Shown in pieces: positions 17,598-24,792 of a stretch of 45,144 bases of DNA. This DNA comes from Arthrobacter sp. Soil762 (GTDB taxonomy: Bacteria > Actinomycetota > Actinomycetes > Actinomycetales > Micrococcaceae), in contig NZ_LMSG01000001.1 in NCBI RefSeq assembly GCF_001428335.1, positions 523,677 to 568,820 on the forward strand, read 5' to 3'. Position numbers and translations under genes: made by a program. Positions within the stretch are counted from its first letter, which is position 1. Each line of letters opens with the position of its first letter. The notes beneath the pieces are model-generated. The model did no database searches and had not been told where the DNA came from. It worked only from the letters and a program-made list of their open reading frames with translations.

Positions 17598-17786
17598 TTA
17601 CCGGCGTTGGCCACCGAAGCCCGGCAGGCCGCTGACCCAGCGCGAGAAGCGGCCCGGAACATGCTCCCGGTCTGCCGGCAGATAGAAGTCCGGATCGGTT
17701 CCGCCTCCGAGGGGGAGGTAGAACTCCTGGACGGCGGGTGCCGCTGTGTGCTCCGGTGCGACCGGCTTTGTGTCCTGCTGGTACAT
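17598..17786 (-). CDS. Small protein of unknown function (62 aa), predicted purine regulon member
   Basis: I do not recognise this protein. It begins MYQQDTKPVAPEHTAAPAVQ, has a repeated FYLPLGG/DPDFYLPADR element in the middle (about residues 23-41) and ends with a basic RFSRWVSGLPGFGGQRR tail. No signal peptide, membrane helix or cysteine is visible. The start at 17786 is chosen because GGAGGAGG sits just upstream, and an ATG nine codons earlier lacks such a site. The gene has a TTGACG-18-TAGGCT promoter and a pair of the shared operators directly after the -10 box, exactly as hyi does. It therefore looks like a real, regulated gene of the purine/glyoxylate regulon. It might be an accessory or scaffold peptide, but nothing visible shows a function. 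Confidence 0.65.
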   Translation of the reverse strand: MYQQDTKPVAPEHTAAPAVQEFYLPLGGGTDPDFYLPADREHVPGRFSRWVSGLPGFGGQRR

Positions 17787-17817
17787 CTGATCCTCCTCCG
17801 AGGTGGTTGGCATGATA

Positions 17818-17855
17818 TTTCCGCAAGGTGGAAAAGAACTTTTGCTATGTGAAAT
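17818..17855. promoter_or_regulatory. Tandem IclR-type operator pair in front of the 62-aa gene
   Basis: TTTCCGCAAGGTGGAAA (17818-17834) and CTTTTGCTATGTGAAAT (17839-17855) start 21 bp apart. Both lie immediately downstream of the minus-strand -10 box, covering the expected start point. Confidence 0.7.
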
Positions 17856-17885
17856 AGCCTAGACGGCCACCGCTTGGTTCGTCAA
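17856..17885 (-). promoter_or_regulatory. Predicted promoter of the 62-aa gene
   Basis: On the minus strand, TTGACG (17885-17880), an 18-bp spacer and TAGGCT (17861-17856). The operators begin directly after the -10 box. Confidence 0.6.
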
Positions 17886-17942
17886 TGGCCGGGGAGGCTC
17901 TCGGTCACAATCGGAAAGTACATAACAATTCCCCGGAAGTGA

Positions 17943-17972
17943 TGTACACCACTGGCAAGAGTGGGCTACGCT
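17943..17972 (+). promoter_or_regulatory. Possible uricase promoter
   Basis: TGTACA (17943-17948), 18 bp, TACGCT (17967-17972). The -10 matches that of 8-oxoguanine deaminase, while the -35 is weak. If real, the 5' leader is about 170 nt. Confidence 0.4.
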
Positions 17973-17973
17973 T

Positions 17974-17990
17974 TTTTCACTTCGTGGCGC
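17974..17990. promoter_or_regulatory. Single IclR-type operator in front of uricase
   Basis: TTTTCACTTCGTGGCGC keeps the left half and the GTGG of the consensus, but the right end is degenerate. It directly follows the predicted -10 box. No partner is visible 21 bp away. Confidence 0.45.
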
Positions 17991-18149
17991 AGGTCACGTA
18001 ACCTGGGAGCAGCAGGCAGGGTCGTAATGAGCTGGCATCAATGGATGCCGGCTCTTTTTTGTTGGGTCGGCTCCACCAGAAACGCGTTGGAAATACGCGC
18101 TTAATTTCGTTGGTGGACCTTGAAGGTTCCACCTCGTAGAAGTTGGGAT

Positions 18150-19064
18150 ATGACCATGAGCAACAAAATCGTCCTCGGCGACAACCAGTACGGCAAGGCA
18201 GAAGTCCGCGTCGTCAAAGTCACCCGCGACACCGACCGCCACCAGATCGAAGACCTGAACGTCACCTCGCAGCTGCGCGGCGATTTCGAGGCTGCGCACC
18301 TCAAAGGCGACAACGCCCACGTCGTCGCCACGGACACCCAGAAGAACACCATCTACGCCTTCGCCAGGGCGGGCGTTGGCTCCCCCGAGGCCTTCCTTCT
18401 TCGCCTCAGCGAGCACTTCACGTCAGGCTTCGACTGGGTTACGGGCGGCCGCTGGGAAGCCGAGTCCTACACCTGGGACCGCATCCAGTCGCACGGCTCC
18501 GAACACGACCACAGCTTTGTCCGGAACGGGCAGGAAGTCCGTACCGCCGTCGTGGTCCGGGACGGCAACACCACGCATCTGATCTCCGGGCTCAAGGACC
18601 TGACCGTCCTGAAGACCACCCAGTCCGGCTTTGTGGGCTACCCGCGAGACAAGTACACCACCCTGCCCGAGACCACGGACCGCATCCTGGCCACGGATGT
18701 TTCCGCCCGCTGGCGCTACAGCACGGGCCTGGACCACACGGCCACGGACTTCAACAAGAGCTACGAGGACATCAAGGCCCTGCTGCTTGAGGGCTTCACG
18801 GAGAACTACTCCCACGCCCTGCAGCAGACCCTGTTCGACATGGGCAAGAAGGTCCTGGAAGCACACGGCGAAGTGGACGAGATCAAGTTCTCGATGCCCA
18901 ACAAGCACCACTTCCTGGTTGACCTCAGCCCGTTCGGGCTCGACAACCCCAACGAGGTCTTCTTCGCCGCGGACCGCCCCTACGGCCTGATCGAGGCCAC
19001 GGTCCAGCGCGAAAACTCAGGCACGGCCCCTGCCGCCTGGAACGGCATCGCCGGCTTCTGCTGA
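18150..19064 (+). CDS. Uricase (urate oxidase)
   Basis: A 304-residue cofactor-free urate oxidase that converts urate and oxygen to 5-hydroxyisourate. It has the two tunnelling-fold halves and conserved elements NQYGKAEVR (catalytic lysine), VVATDTQKNTIYAFAR (Thr-Asp pair), DKYTTLPETTDRILATDVSA, MPNKHHFLVDLSPFG and ADRPYGLIEATVQRE. The ends resemble Arthrobacter globiformis uricase, including the final IAGFC, as I recall it. The start is ATG 18150 or ATG 18156. Both lack a strong ribosome-binding site, and the longer frame opens with TTG and is unlikely. The next steps (HIU hydrolase and OHCU decarboxylase) are not adjacent. A urate/xanthine permease follows. Confidence 0.95.
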   Translation: MTMSNKIVLGDNQYGKAEVRVVKVTRDTDRHQIEDLNVTSQLRGDFEAAHLKGDNAHVVATDTQKNTIYAFARAGVGSPEAFLLRLSEHFTSGFDWVTGGRWEAESYTWDRIQSHGSEHDHSFVRNGQEVRTAVVVRDGNTTHLISGLKDLTVLKTTQSGFVGYPRDKYTTLPETTDRILATDVSARWRYSTGLDHTATDFNKSYEDIKALLLEGFTENYSHALQQTLFDMGKKVLEAHGEVDEIKFSMPNKHHFLVDLSPFGLDNPNEVFFAADRPYGLIEATVQRENSGTAPAAWNGIAGFC

Positions 19065-19081
19065 TCCACCTGCCACCCCGC

Positions 19082-19165
19082 CCCGGCCTCGGAGTTTTTT
19101 GTCCACTTAAAGCGATTTCAGGACCCTTAAACCCGCTGTATCTGCCCAAAAACTCCGGGGCCGGG
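19082..19165. repeat. Inverted repeat after uricase (copy 2 of the 1597 element)
   Basis: An 18-bp stem with one G-T pair (19082-19099 with 19148-19165) enclosing 48 nt. The inner part 19091-19156 has the same ends as 1597-1657: GGAGTTTTT-GTCCA on the left and CAAAAACTCC on the right. It probably also terminates the uricase transcript. Confidence 0.7.
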
Positions 19166-19216
19166 CACCAACATTCCCTAGAGCCAGACCACGTTAGCCA
19201 GACAAAGACGTCTGCC

Positions 19217-19240
19217 ATGAACCAAGAAAGTCTGCCGTGA
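19217..19240 (+). CDS. 7-codon leader ORF overlapping the urate permease start
   Basis: ATG at 19217 encodes MNQESLP and stops at TGA 19238-19240, which overlaps the permease GTG start at 19237 (sequence CCGTGA). It arises from a 20-bp-spaced near duplication: GTCTGCCATGAAC at 19210 and GTCTGCCGTGAAC at 19230. Translation coupling is inferred. No strong ribosome-binding site is visible for the leader ORF. Confidence 0.35.
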   Translation: MNQESLP

Positions 19241-20724
19241 ACTTCAAGAAGAAATCCCGCCCCGCGTCGACCAGTTCCGCGGCCCGCCCCGAGGACAAGC
19301 GCCTCTCCATCGGAAGCACGTTCGCGTACGGCTTCCAGCACGTTTTGACCATGTACGGCGGCATCATCGCCCCGCCGCTCATCATCGGAGCGGCGGCCGG
19401 CATGTCCGCCACGGACATCGGCCTGCTCATCGCGGCCTGCCTGTTTGTGGGCGGCCTCGCCACCATCCTGCAGACCGTGGGCATCCCGTTCTTCGGATCG
19501 CAACTGCCGCTGGTACAGGGTGTCTCGTTCGCCGGCGTCTCCACCATGGTGGCGATCGTGCAGGGCGGCGGCGGCATCCAGGCCGTCTTCGGCTCGGTGA
19601 TTGTGGCGTCCCTGATCGGCCTGGCCATCACGCCCCTCTTCTCCAAGATCATCAAGTTCTTCCCGCCCGTGGTCACCGGCACGGTCATCACCACGATCGG
19701 CCTGACGCTGATGCCGGTCGCCGCCAACTGGGCCATGGGCGGCAACGCCAAGGCCGAGAACTACGGGAGCGTGGCCAACATCGGCCTCGCCGCGGCCACC
19801 ATGGGCATCGTCCTGCTGCTGAGCAAGGTGGGCAACGCCGCCATCTCCCGCCTGTCCATCCTGCTGGCCATGGTGATCGGCACCGTGATCGCGCTGTTCA
19901 CGGGCATGGCGGATTTCTCCAAAGTGGGCCAGGGCGACGTTGTTGCCTTCCCCACGCCGTTCGCCTTTGGCATGCCGACCTTTGAGATTGCGGCGATCAT
20001 TTCGATGCTGATTGTCATCCTGGTGACGCTCACCGAGACCTCGGCGGACATCATCGCCGTCGGCGAGATCGTGGACACCAAGGTGGACTCACGCCGCATC
20101 GGCGATGGCCTGCGGGCGGACATGCTGTCAAGCGCCATCTCGCCGCTTTTCAATTCGTTTACGCAGAGCGCCTTTGCCCAGAACGTGGGACTCGTGGCGA
20201 TCACGGGCATCAAGAGCCGCTTCGTGGTGAGTGCCGGCGGGCTCATCCTGGTGATCCTGGGCCTGCTGCCCATCCTTGGCCGGGTGGTCGCAGCGGTTCC
20301 GACACCCGTCCTGGGCGGCGCCGGCGTCGTACTCTTTGGAACGGTGGCCGCCAGCGGCATCCGCACGCTCGCCAAGGTGGAGTACAAAAACAACATGAAC
20401 CTGGTCATCGTGGCCGCCTCCATTGGCTTTGGCATGATCCCGATTGCGGCCCCGAAGTTCTACGACCAGTTCCCGTCCTGGTTCTCCACGATCTTCCACT
20501 CGGGCATCAGCTCGGCCGCCGTCATGGCCATCCTGCTGAACCTGCTTTTCAACCACCTAAAGGCCGGAAACTCGGACAACCAGTCAGTGTTTGTGGCCGG
20601 CACCGCGCGGGCGGTCACCGAGGCTGACCTGAAATGCCTGGCCGACGGCGACCGTTACGAGGGCGGCAAGCTCATCGACGCAGAGGGCAAGGAAGTCCCG
20701 CTCAAGACGTCCGCGGAGCACTAA
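19237..20724 (+). CDS. NCS2 family urate/xanthine permease
   Basis: A 495-residue nucleobase-ascorbate transporter of the bacterial uric acid/xanthine permease type (PucJ/PucK, UacT group). It starts with a basic polar leader, and the first helices include YGFQHVLTMYGGIIAPPLIIG. LTETSADIIAVGEIV carries the substrate-site glutamate, and the NAT signature is QNVGLVAITG in helix 10. About 12-14 helices are expected. The start is GTG 19237, because the ATG 20 bp upstream runs into a stop after seven codons. It follows uricase by 172 bp and lies before a shared bidirectional hairpin, so urate is the most likely substrate. Confidence 0.88.
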   Translation: MNFKKKSRPASTSSAARPEDKRLSIGSTFAYGFQHVLTMYGGIIAPPLIIGAAAGMSATDIGLLIAACLFVGGLATILQTVGIPFFGSQLPLVQGVSFAGVSTMVAIVQGGGGIQAVFGSVIVASLIGLAITPLFSKIIKFFPPVVTGTVITTIGLTLMPVAANWAMGGNAKAENYGSVANIGLAAATMGIVLLLSKVGNAAISRLSILLAMVIGTVIALFTGMADFSKVGQGDVVAFPTPFAFGMPTFEIAAIISMLIVILVTLTETSADIIAVGEIVDTKVDSRRIGDGLRADMLSSAISPLFNSFTQSAFAQNVGLVAITGIKSRFVVSAGGLILVILGLLPILGRVVAAVPTPVLGGAGVVLFGTVAASGIRTLAKVEYKNNMNLVIVAASIGFGMIPIAAPKFYDQFPSWFSTIFHSGISSAAVMAILLNLLFNHLKAGNSDNQSVFVAGTARAVTEADLKCLADGDRYEGGKLIDAEGKEVPLKTSAEH

Positions 20725-20742
20725 CCCCGTCCAAATGACAGT

Positions 20743-20776
20743 TGACGGCAGTGTTCCAACGTGAACACTGCCGTCA
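20743..20776. terminator. Bidirectional terminator hairpin between permease and IclR gene
   Basis: A perfect 14-bp stem, TGACGGCAGTGTTC and its complement, with a 6-nt loop. It lies 18 bp after the permease stop and 25 bp after the convergent IclR gene end. Confidence 0.75.
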
Positions 20777-20801
20777 TCTGCCACCTCGCGGGGAGGGAAA
20801 C

Positions 20802-21557
20802 TCAGTTCTGGTTGAGTTCCGCCGAGATGGCCATCGCGGCCTGGCGCAGCAGCGGCACGGCACGGTCGGCGAAGCTCTGGTCCACGCGGCTGATCGGCCC
20901 GGAGACCGAGATGGCGGCAGGGGTGGGTGCGTTGGGCACGGCCATCGCGAAGCAGCGCACGCCGAGCTCCTGCTCTTCCTCGTCAATGGAGTAGCCGCGT
21001 TCACGGATCAGCTTGAGATCGGCAAGGAGGGCATCAATGTCGCCGATGCTCTTGGCCGTGGGGGTGGGCATGCCGGTGCGGGCCACGATGCCGCGCACCA
21101 CCTCGTCGTCGAGCTGGGCCAGGATCGCCTTGCCGACTCCGGTGTCGTGCGTGTGGGCGCGGCGGCCCACCTCAGTGAACATGCGCATGGAGTGCATGGA
21201 CGGCACCTGGGCCACGTAGATGACCATGTCCGAGTCCAGCACGGCCATGTTGGAGGTTTCGCCGAGGCGGTCCACGAGGTTCTTCAGCTGCGGGCGGGCC
21301 ACGGCTCCAAGCTGCTTGCTGGCGGCTTCGCCAAGCCGGATCAGCCGGGGACCCAGTGCGTAACGGCGGTTGGGCAGCTGGCGGATGTAGCCAAGCGAGA
21401 CCAACGTGCGCAGCAGGCGGTGGATGGTGGGCAGGGGCAGATCCGTGGAGGAGGAGAGCTCGCTGAGCGTCACGTCACCGCCCGCGTCTGTGATGAGTTC
21501 CAGCAGTTCGAAGACGCGCTCGACGGACTGCACGCCTCCGGAGGCTTTTTCAGCCAT
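20802..21557 (-). CDS. IclR family transcriptional regulator (candidate purine/glyoxylate regulator)
   Basis: A 251-residue IclR-type regulator. The N-terminal winged helix-turn-helix spans about residues 8-70 (SVERVFELLELI, LSELSSSTDLPLPTIHRLLRTL), and the C-terminal effector domain (~80-250) has MRMFTEVGRRAHTHDTGVGKAILA and GYSIDEEEQELGVRCFAMAV. It resembles AllR, the glyoxylate-responsive repressor of allantoin genes. It is divergent from malic enzyme-malate synthase-ureidoglycine aminohydrolase. A copy of the shared 17-bp palindrome lies 37-53 bp upstream of its own start, next to a TTGTGC-16-TAAGCA promoter on the minus strand, suggesting self-repression. GGAGA lies before the ATG. Glyoxylate or allantoin as effector is an inference from context. 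Confidence 0.9.
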   Translation of the reverse strand: MAEKASGGVQSVERVFELLELITDAGGDVTLSELSSSTDLPLPTIHRLLRTLVSLGYIRQLPNRRYALGPRLIRLGEAASKQLGAVARPQLKNLVDRLGETSNMAVLDSDMVIYVAQVPSMHSMRMFTEVGRRAHTHDTGVGKAILAQLDDEVVRGIVARTGMPTPTAKSIGDIDALLADLKLIRERGYSIDEEEQELGVRCFAMAVPNAPTPAAISVSGPISRVDQSFADRAVPLLRQAAMAISAELNQN

Positions 21558-21593
21558 TCCGTTGTCTCCTATGGCTCAGATTCTGACATCTCT

Positions 21594-21610
21594 TATCCAC
21601 ATCGTGAAAA
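21594..21610. promoter_or_regulatory. IclR-type operator in front of the iclR gene
   Basis: TATCCACATCGTGAAAA is a good match to the consensus. It follows the predicted minus-strand -10 box TAAGCA (21620-21615; -35 TTGTGC at 21642-21637), so bound protein would cover the start point. Confidence 0.6.
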
Positions 21611-21683
21611 AAGATGCTTAGAACACTCAACATACAGCACAACCCGGCCCCAGGCGATGTCCCCAAACATGACCGCCAGGGGG

Positions 21684-21712
21684 TTGCATTTCCACTTTGC
21701 AGATAATAATAT
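21684..21712 (+). promoter_or_regulatory. Predicted malic enzyme operon promoter
   Basis: TTGCAT (21684-21689), a 17-bp spacer and TAATAT (21707-21712), 66 bp before the start codon. One operator fills the spacer, and the other overlaps the -10 end and start point. Confidence 0.6.
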
Positions 21713-21726
21713 CCATAATACGAAAA
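21689..21726. promoter_or_regulatory. Tandem IclR-type operator pair in front of the malic enzyme operon
   Basis: TTTCCACTTTGCAGATA (21689-21705) and TATCCATAATACGAAAA (21710-21726) start 21 bp apart and sit across the promoter core. Confidence 0.7.
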
Positions 21727-21777
21727 CATTCGGTTGCACGAGCGGTCCGGGAACGGACCCAACGAGGAGGAAATTCA

Positions 21778-23172
21778 ATGGCGAACCCGAGCCCCGGAAA
21801 TTCGATCACCCTGCGCGTCGCGGCGCCGTCGAGCTTCACCGCCACGAGTGAGCTCGCTGCCGCCGTTGGCGCGGCCGGCGCGGCCATCACGGCGCTTGAC
21901 GTCACGGAATCCCACCACGACACCCTGGTTGTGGATGTCACCTGCAACACCACCGACGACGACCACGCCGCACGCGTCAAGGACGCCCTGAACGCGCTCG
22001 ACGGCGTCACGGTCCAGCACGTCTCGGACCGCACCTTCCTGATGCACCTCGGCGGCAAGCTCGAGGTGGTCCCCAAGGTGGCCCTGCGCAACCGCGACGA
22101 TCTTTCCCGCGCCTACACGCCCGGCGTCGCCCGCGTCTGCCTGGCCATCGCGGAGGACCCGTCGGCCGCCCGCAACCTGACCGTCAAGCGCAACACCATC
22201 GCCGTCCTCACCGATGGATCGGCCGTCCTGGGCCTGGGCAACATCGGCCCCGCCGCGGCACTGCCCGTCATGGAGGGCAAGGCCGCCCTGTTCAAGCAGT
22301 TCGCCAACGTCGACGCCTGGCCGGTTTGCCTGGACACCCAGGACACCGAGGAAATCATCATGATCGCCAAGGCCATGGCGCCCGTCTACGGCGGCATCAA
22401 CCTTGAGGACATCGCAGCGCCGCGCTGCTTTGAAATTGAGAAGCGCCTGCGCGATGAACTCGACATCCCCGTCTTCCACGACGACCAGCACGGTACGGCG
22501 ATCGTCACCCTGGCAGCTCTCCACAACGCCCTGCGGGTAGTGGACAAGAAGCTCTCCGAGGTCCGCATTGTTGTCTCCGGCGTCGGCGCCGCAGGCTCGG
22601 CCATCATCCAGCTCCTCAAGGCCCAGGGCGCGCAGCACATCGTTGCCGCCGGCCGCTCCGGCGCCATCCACTCGGGCGAGCAGTACGACGACGAGCACCG
22701 CGCCTGGATTGCCGCGAACACCAACGAGGAAGGCTTCTCCGGAACGCTGCACGAGGCCATGGCCGGTGCCGACGTCTTCATCGGTGTCAGCGCTCCGCAC
22801 GTGATCGGCGAAGAGCAGGTCGCCGCCATGGCTGAGAATGCGATCGTCTTCGCCATGGCCAACCCGACCCCGGAGATCGACCCTGTCATTGCGTCCAAGC
22901 ACGCCGCCGTAGTGGCCACGGGCCGCAGCGATTTCCCCAACCAGATCAACAACGTGCTGGCCTTCCCGGGCTTCTTCCGGGGCCTGCTCGACGCCGGCGC
23001 GAGCGACATCACGCCGGAGATGCTGGTGGCCGCCGCAGACGCCATTGCCAACCGGGTAGCTGACGACGAGCTCAACGCGAGCTACATTATCCCCAGCGTC
23101 TTCGATCCTCATGTAGCCGCCGATGTGGCTGCCGCAGTGGCGGGCGCCGCTCACGCCGCCCGCGCTCTCTAG
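21778..23172 (+). CDS. NAD(P)-dependent malic enzyme with N-terminal ACT-like domain
   Basis: A 464-residue malic enzyme that converts malate to pyruvate, CO2 and NAD(P)H. Residues ~1-80 look like an ACT-type regulatory domain ([20 protein letters not shown]). The catalytic part follows, with [38 protein letters not shown], the metal-site [11 protein letters not shown] and a Rossmann domain with [11 protein letters not shown] and [10 protein letters not shown]. The start is ATG 21778, with GAGGAGG eight bases upstream. The longer frame opens inside the promoter. It heads an operon with malate synthase (18 bp on), a DUF6986-type protein and ureidoglycine aminohydrolase. Placed before malate synthase under the purine operator, it would drain glyoxylate-derived malate into pyruvate. 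Confidence 0.93.
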   Translation: MANPSPGNSITLRVAAPSSFTATSELAAAVGAAGAAITALDVTESHHDTLVVDVTCNTTDDDHAARVKDALNALDGVTVQHVSDRTFLMHLGGKLEVVPKVALRNRDDLSRAYTPGVARVCLAIAEDPSAARNLTVKRNTIAVLTDGSAVLGLGNIGPAAALPVMEGKAALFKQFANVDAWPVCLDTQDTEEIIMIAKAMAPVYGGINLEDIAAPRCFEIEKRLRDELDIPVFHDDQHGTAIVTLAALHNALRVVDKKLSEVRIVVSGVGAAGSAIIQLLKAQGAQHIVAAGRSGAIHSGEQYDDEHRAWIAANTNEEGFSGTLHEAMAGADVFIGVSAPHVIGEEQVAAMAENAIVFAMANPTPEIDPVIASKHAAVVATGRSDFPNQINNVLAFPGFFRGLLDAGASDITPEMLVAAADAIANRVADDELNASYIIPSVFDPHVAADVAAAVAGAAHAARAL

Positions 23173-23190
23173 AAAAAAGGACTTACGAAT

Positions 23191-24789
23191 ATGGCTATCA
23201 CTGTTACAGACCGCCAGCCGGTCGCCCGCGCCGAAGAGATCCTCACCCCGAAAGCACTGGCCTTCGTCGAGGAGCTCCACAGGCGCTTCGCCGGCACGCG
23301 CAACGAGCTGCTCGAGGCCCGCCAGGCCAAGCGCGACGGCGTCGCCCGCACCAGCCGCCTGGACTTCCTCCCGGAGACGCAGGAAATCCGCGACGGCGAC
23401 TGGACGGTCGCCGAGGCGCCCGCCGCGCTGCAGGACCGCCGCGTCGAAATGACCGGCCCGGCCACCCCGGCCAAGATGGCCATCAACGCCCTGAACTCCG
23501 GCGCCAAGGTATGGCTGGCGGACCTCGAGGACGCCAGCACGCCCACGTGGCCCAACGTCATCGACGCCATCCTGAACCTGCGCGACGCCGCAACCGGCAC
23601 CCTGGCCTACACCTCGCCCGATGGCAAGGAATACACGCTCCGCACCGACGCTCCGCTCGCCGTCGTCGTGGCCCGTCCGCGTGGCTGGCACATGCCGGAA
23701 AGGCACCTGCTGATCGACGGCGAACCCGCCGTGGGTGCGCTGGTGGACTTCGGCCTGCACTTCTTCCACACCGCCAAGCAGCTGCTGCTCAACGGGCACG
23801 GCCCGTACTACTACCTGCCCAAGATGGAATCGCACCTCGAGGCCCGCCTCTGGAACGAGGTGTTCGTGTTCGCGCAGGACTTCCTCGGAATCCCCCAGGG
23901 CAGCGTCCGCGCCACCATGCTGATCGAAACCATCCCGGCCGCGTTCGAAATGGACGAGTTCCTCTACGAACTGCGGGACCACGCCTCGGGCCTCAACGCC
24001 GGCCGCTGGGACTACCTGTTCAGCATCATCAAGTACTTCCGCGACGCCGGCGAGGAATTTGTGCTCCCGGACCGCGCCTCGGTGGTCATGACTGCTCCGT
24101 TCATGCGGGCCTACACCGAGCTGCTGGTGCAGACCTGCCACAAGCGCGGCGCCTTCGCCATGGGCGGCATGGCCGCCGTCATCCCCAACCGCCGCCACCC
24201 CGAAGTCACCGAAGCAGCCTTCGCCAAGGTCCGCGCGGACAAGACCCGCGAGGCCAAAGACGGGTTCGACGGCTCCTGGGTGGCCCACCCGGATCTGGTC
24301 CCCACCTGCCGCGAGGTGTTCGACGCCGTCCTCGGCGAGCGCCCCAACCAGCTGGACAAGCAGCGCCCCGAAGTTTCGGTCACCGCTGACCAGCTGATCG
24401 ACATCGCCTCGGCTGACGGACAGGTCACCGAAGGCGGGCTGCGGCTGAACCTGTATGTCGCCGTCGCCTATACCGCCGTCTGGCTCTCCGGCAACGGCGC
24501 CGTTGCCATCCACAACCTCATGGAGGACGCCGCCACCGCCGAGATCTCCCGCTCGCAGGTATGGCAGCAGATCCGCAACAAGTCCGTCCTCGCCGACACG
24601 GGAAACACCGTCACCCGCGAACTGGTCGAAAAGATCCTGGGCGAGGAAACGGAACGGCTCCGGACCGAATTCGGCGACGAGGCGTTCCGCCTGTACTACC
24701 AGCCGGCCAGCAAGCTGATCGCCGAGATCTGCCTGTCCGAGGACTACACGGATTTCCTCACCACTCCGGCCTACGAACTGGTGGGCTGA
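23191..24789 (+). CDS. aceB: Malate synthase A
   Basis: A 532-residue malate synthase of the A type, condensing glyoxylate with acetyl-CoA to malate. Conserved stretches are VWLADLEDASTPTWPNV (about residues 108-124), VVARPRGWHMPERHLLIDG, MLIETIPAAFEMDEFLYELR, GLNAGRWDYLFSIIK and, near the C-terminus, LMEDAATAEISRSQVWQ with the catalytic aspartate. The length is as in E. coli AceB. The start has AAAAGGA eight bases upstream. It is in an operon with malic enzyme and ureidoglycine aminohydrolase and there is no isocitrate lyase nearby. This points to a role with purine-derived glyoxylate rather than the acetate glyoxylate shunt. Confidence 0.95.
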   Translation: MAITVTDRQPVARAEEILTPKALAFVEELHRRFAGTRNELLEARQAKRDGVARTSRLDFLPETQEIRDGDWTVAEAPAALQDRRVEMTGPATPAKMAINALNSGAKVWLADLEDASTPTWPNVIDAILNLRDAATGTLAYTSPDGKEYTLRTDAPLAVVVARPRGWHMPERHLLIDGEPAVGALVDFGLHFFHTAKQLLLNGHGPYYYLPKMESHLEARLWNEVFVFAQDFLGIPQGSVRATMLIETIPAAFEMDEFLYELRDHASGLNAGRWDYLFSIIKYFRDAGEEFVLPDRASVVMTAPFMRAYTELLVQTCHKRGAFAMGGMAAVIPNRRHPEVTEAAFAKVRADKTREAKDGFDGSWVAHPDLVPTCREVFDAVLGERPNQLDKQRPEVSVTADQLIDIASADGQVTEGGLRLNLYVAVAYTAVWLSGNGAVAIHNLMEDAATAEISRSQVWQQIRNKSVLADTGNTVTRELVEKILGEETERLRTEFGDEAFRLYYQPASKLIAEICLSEDYTDFLTTPAYELVG

Positions 24790-24792
24790 GTC

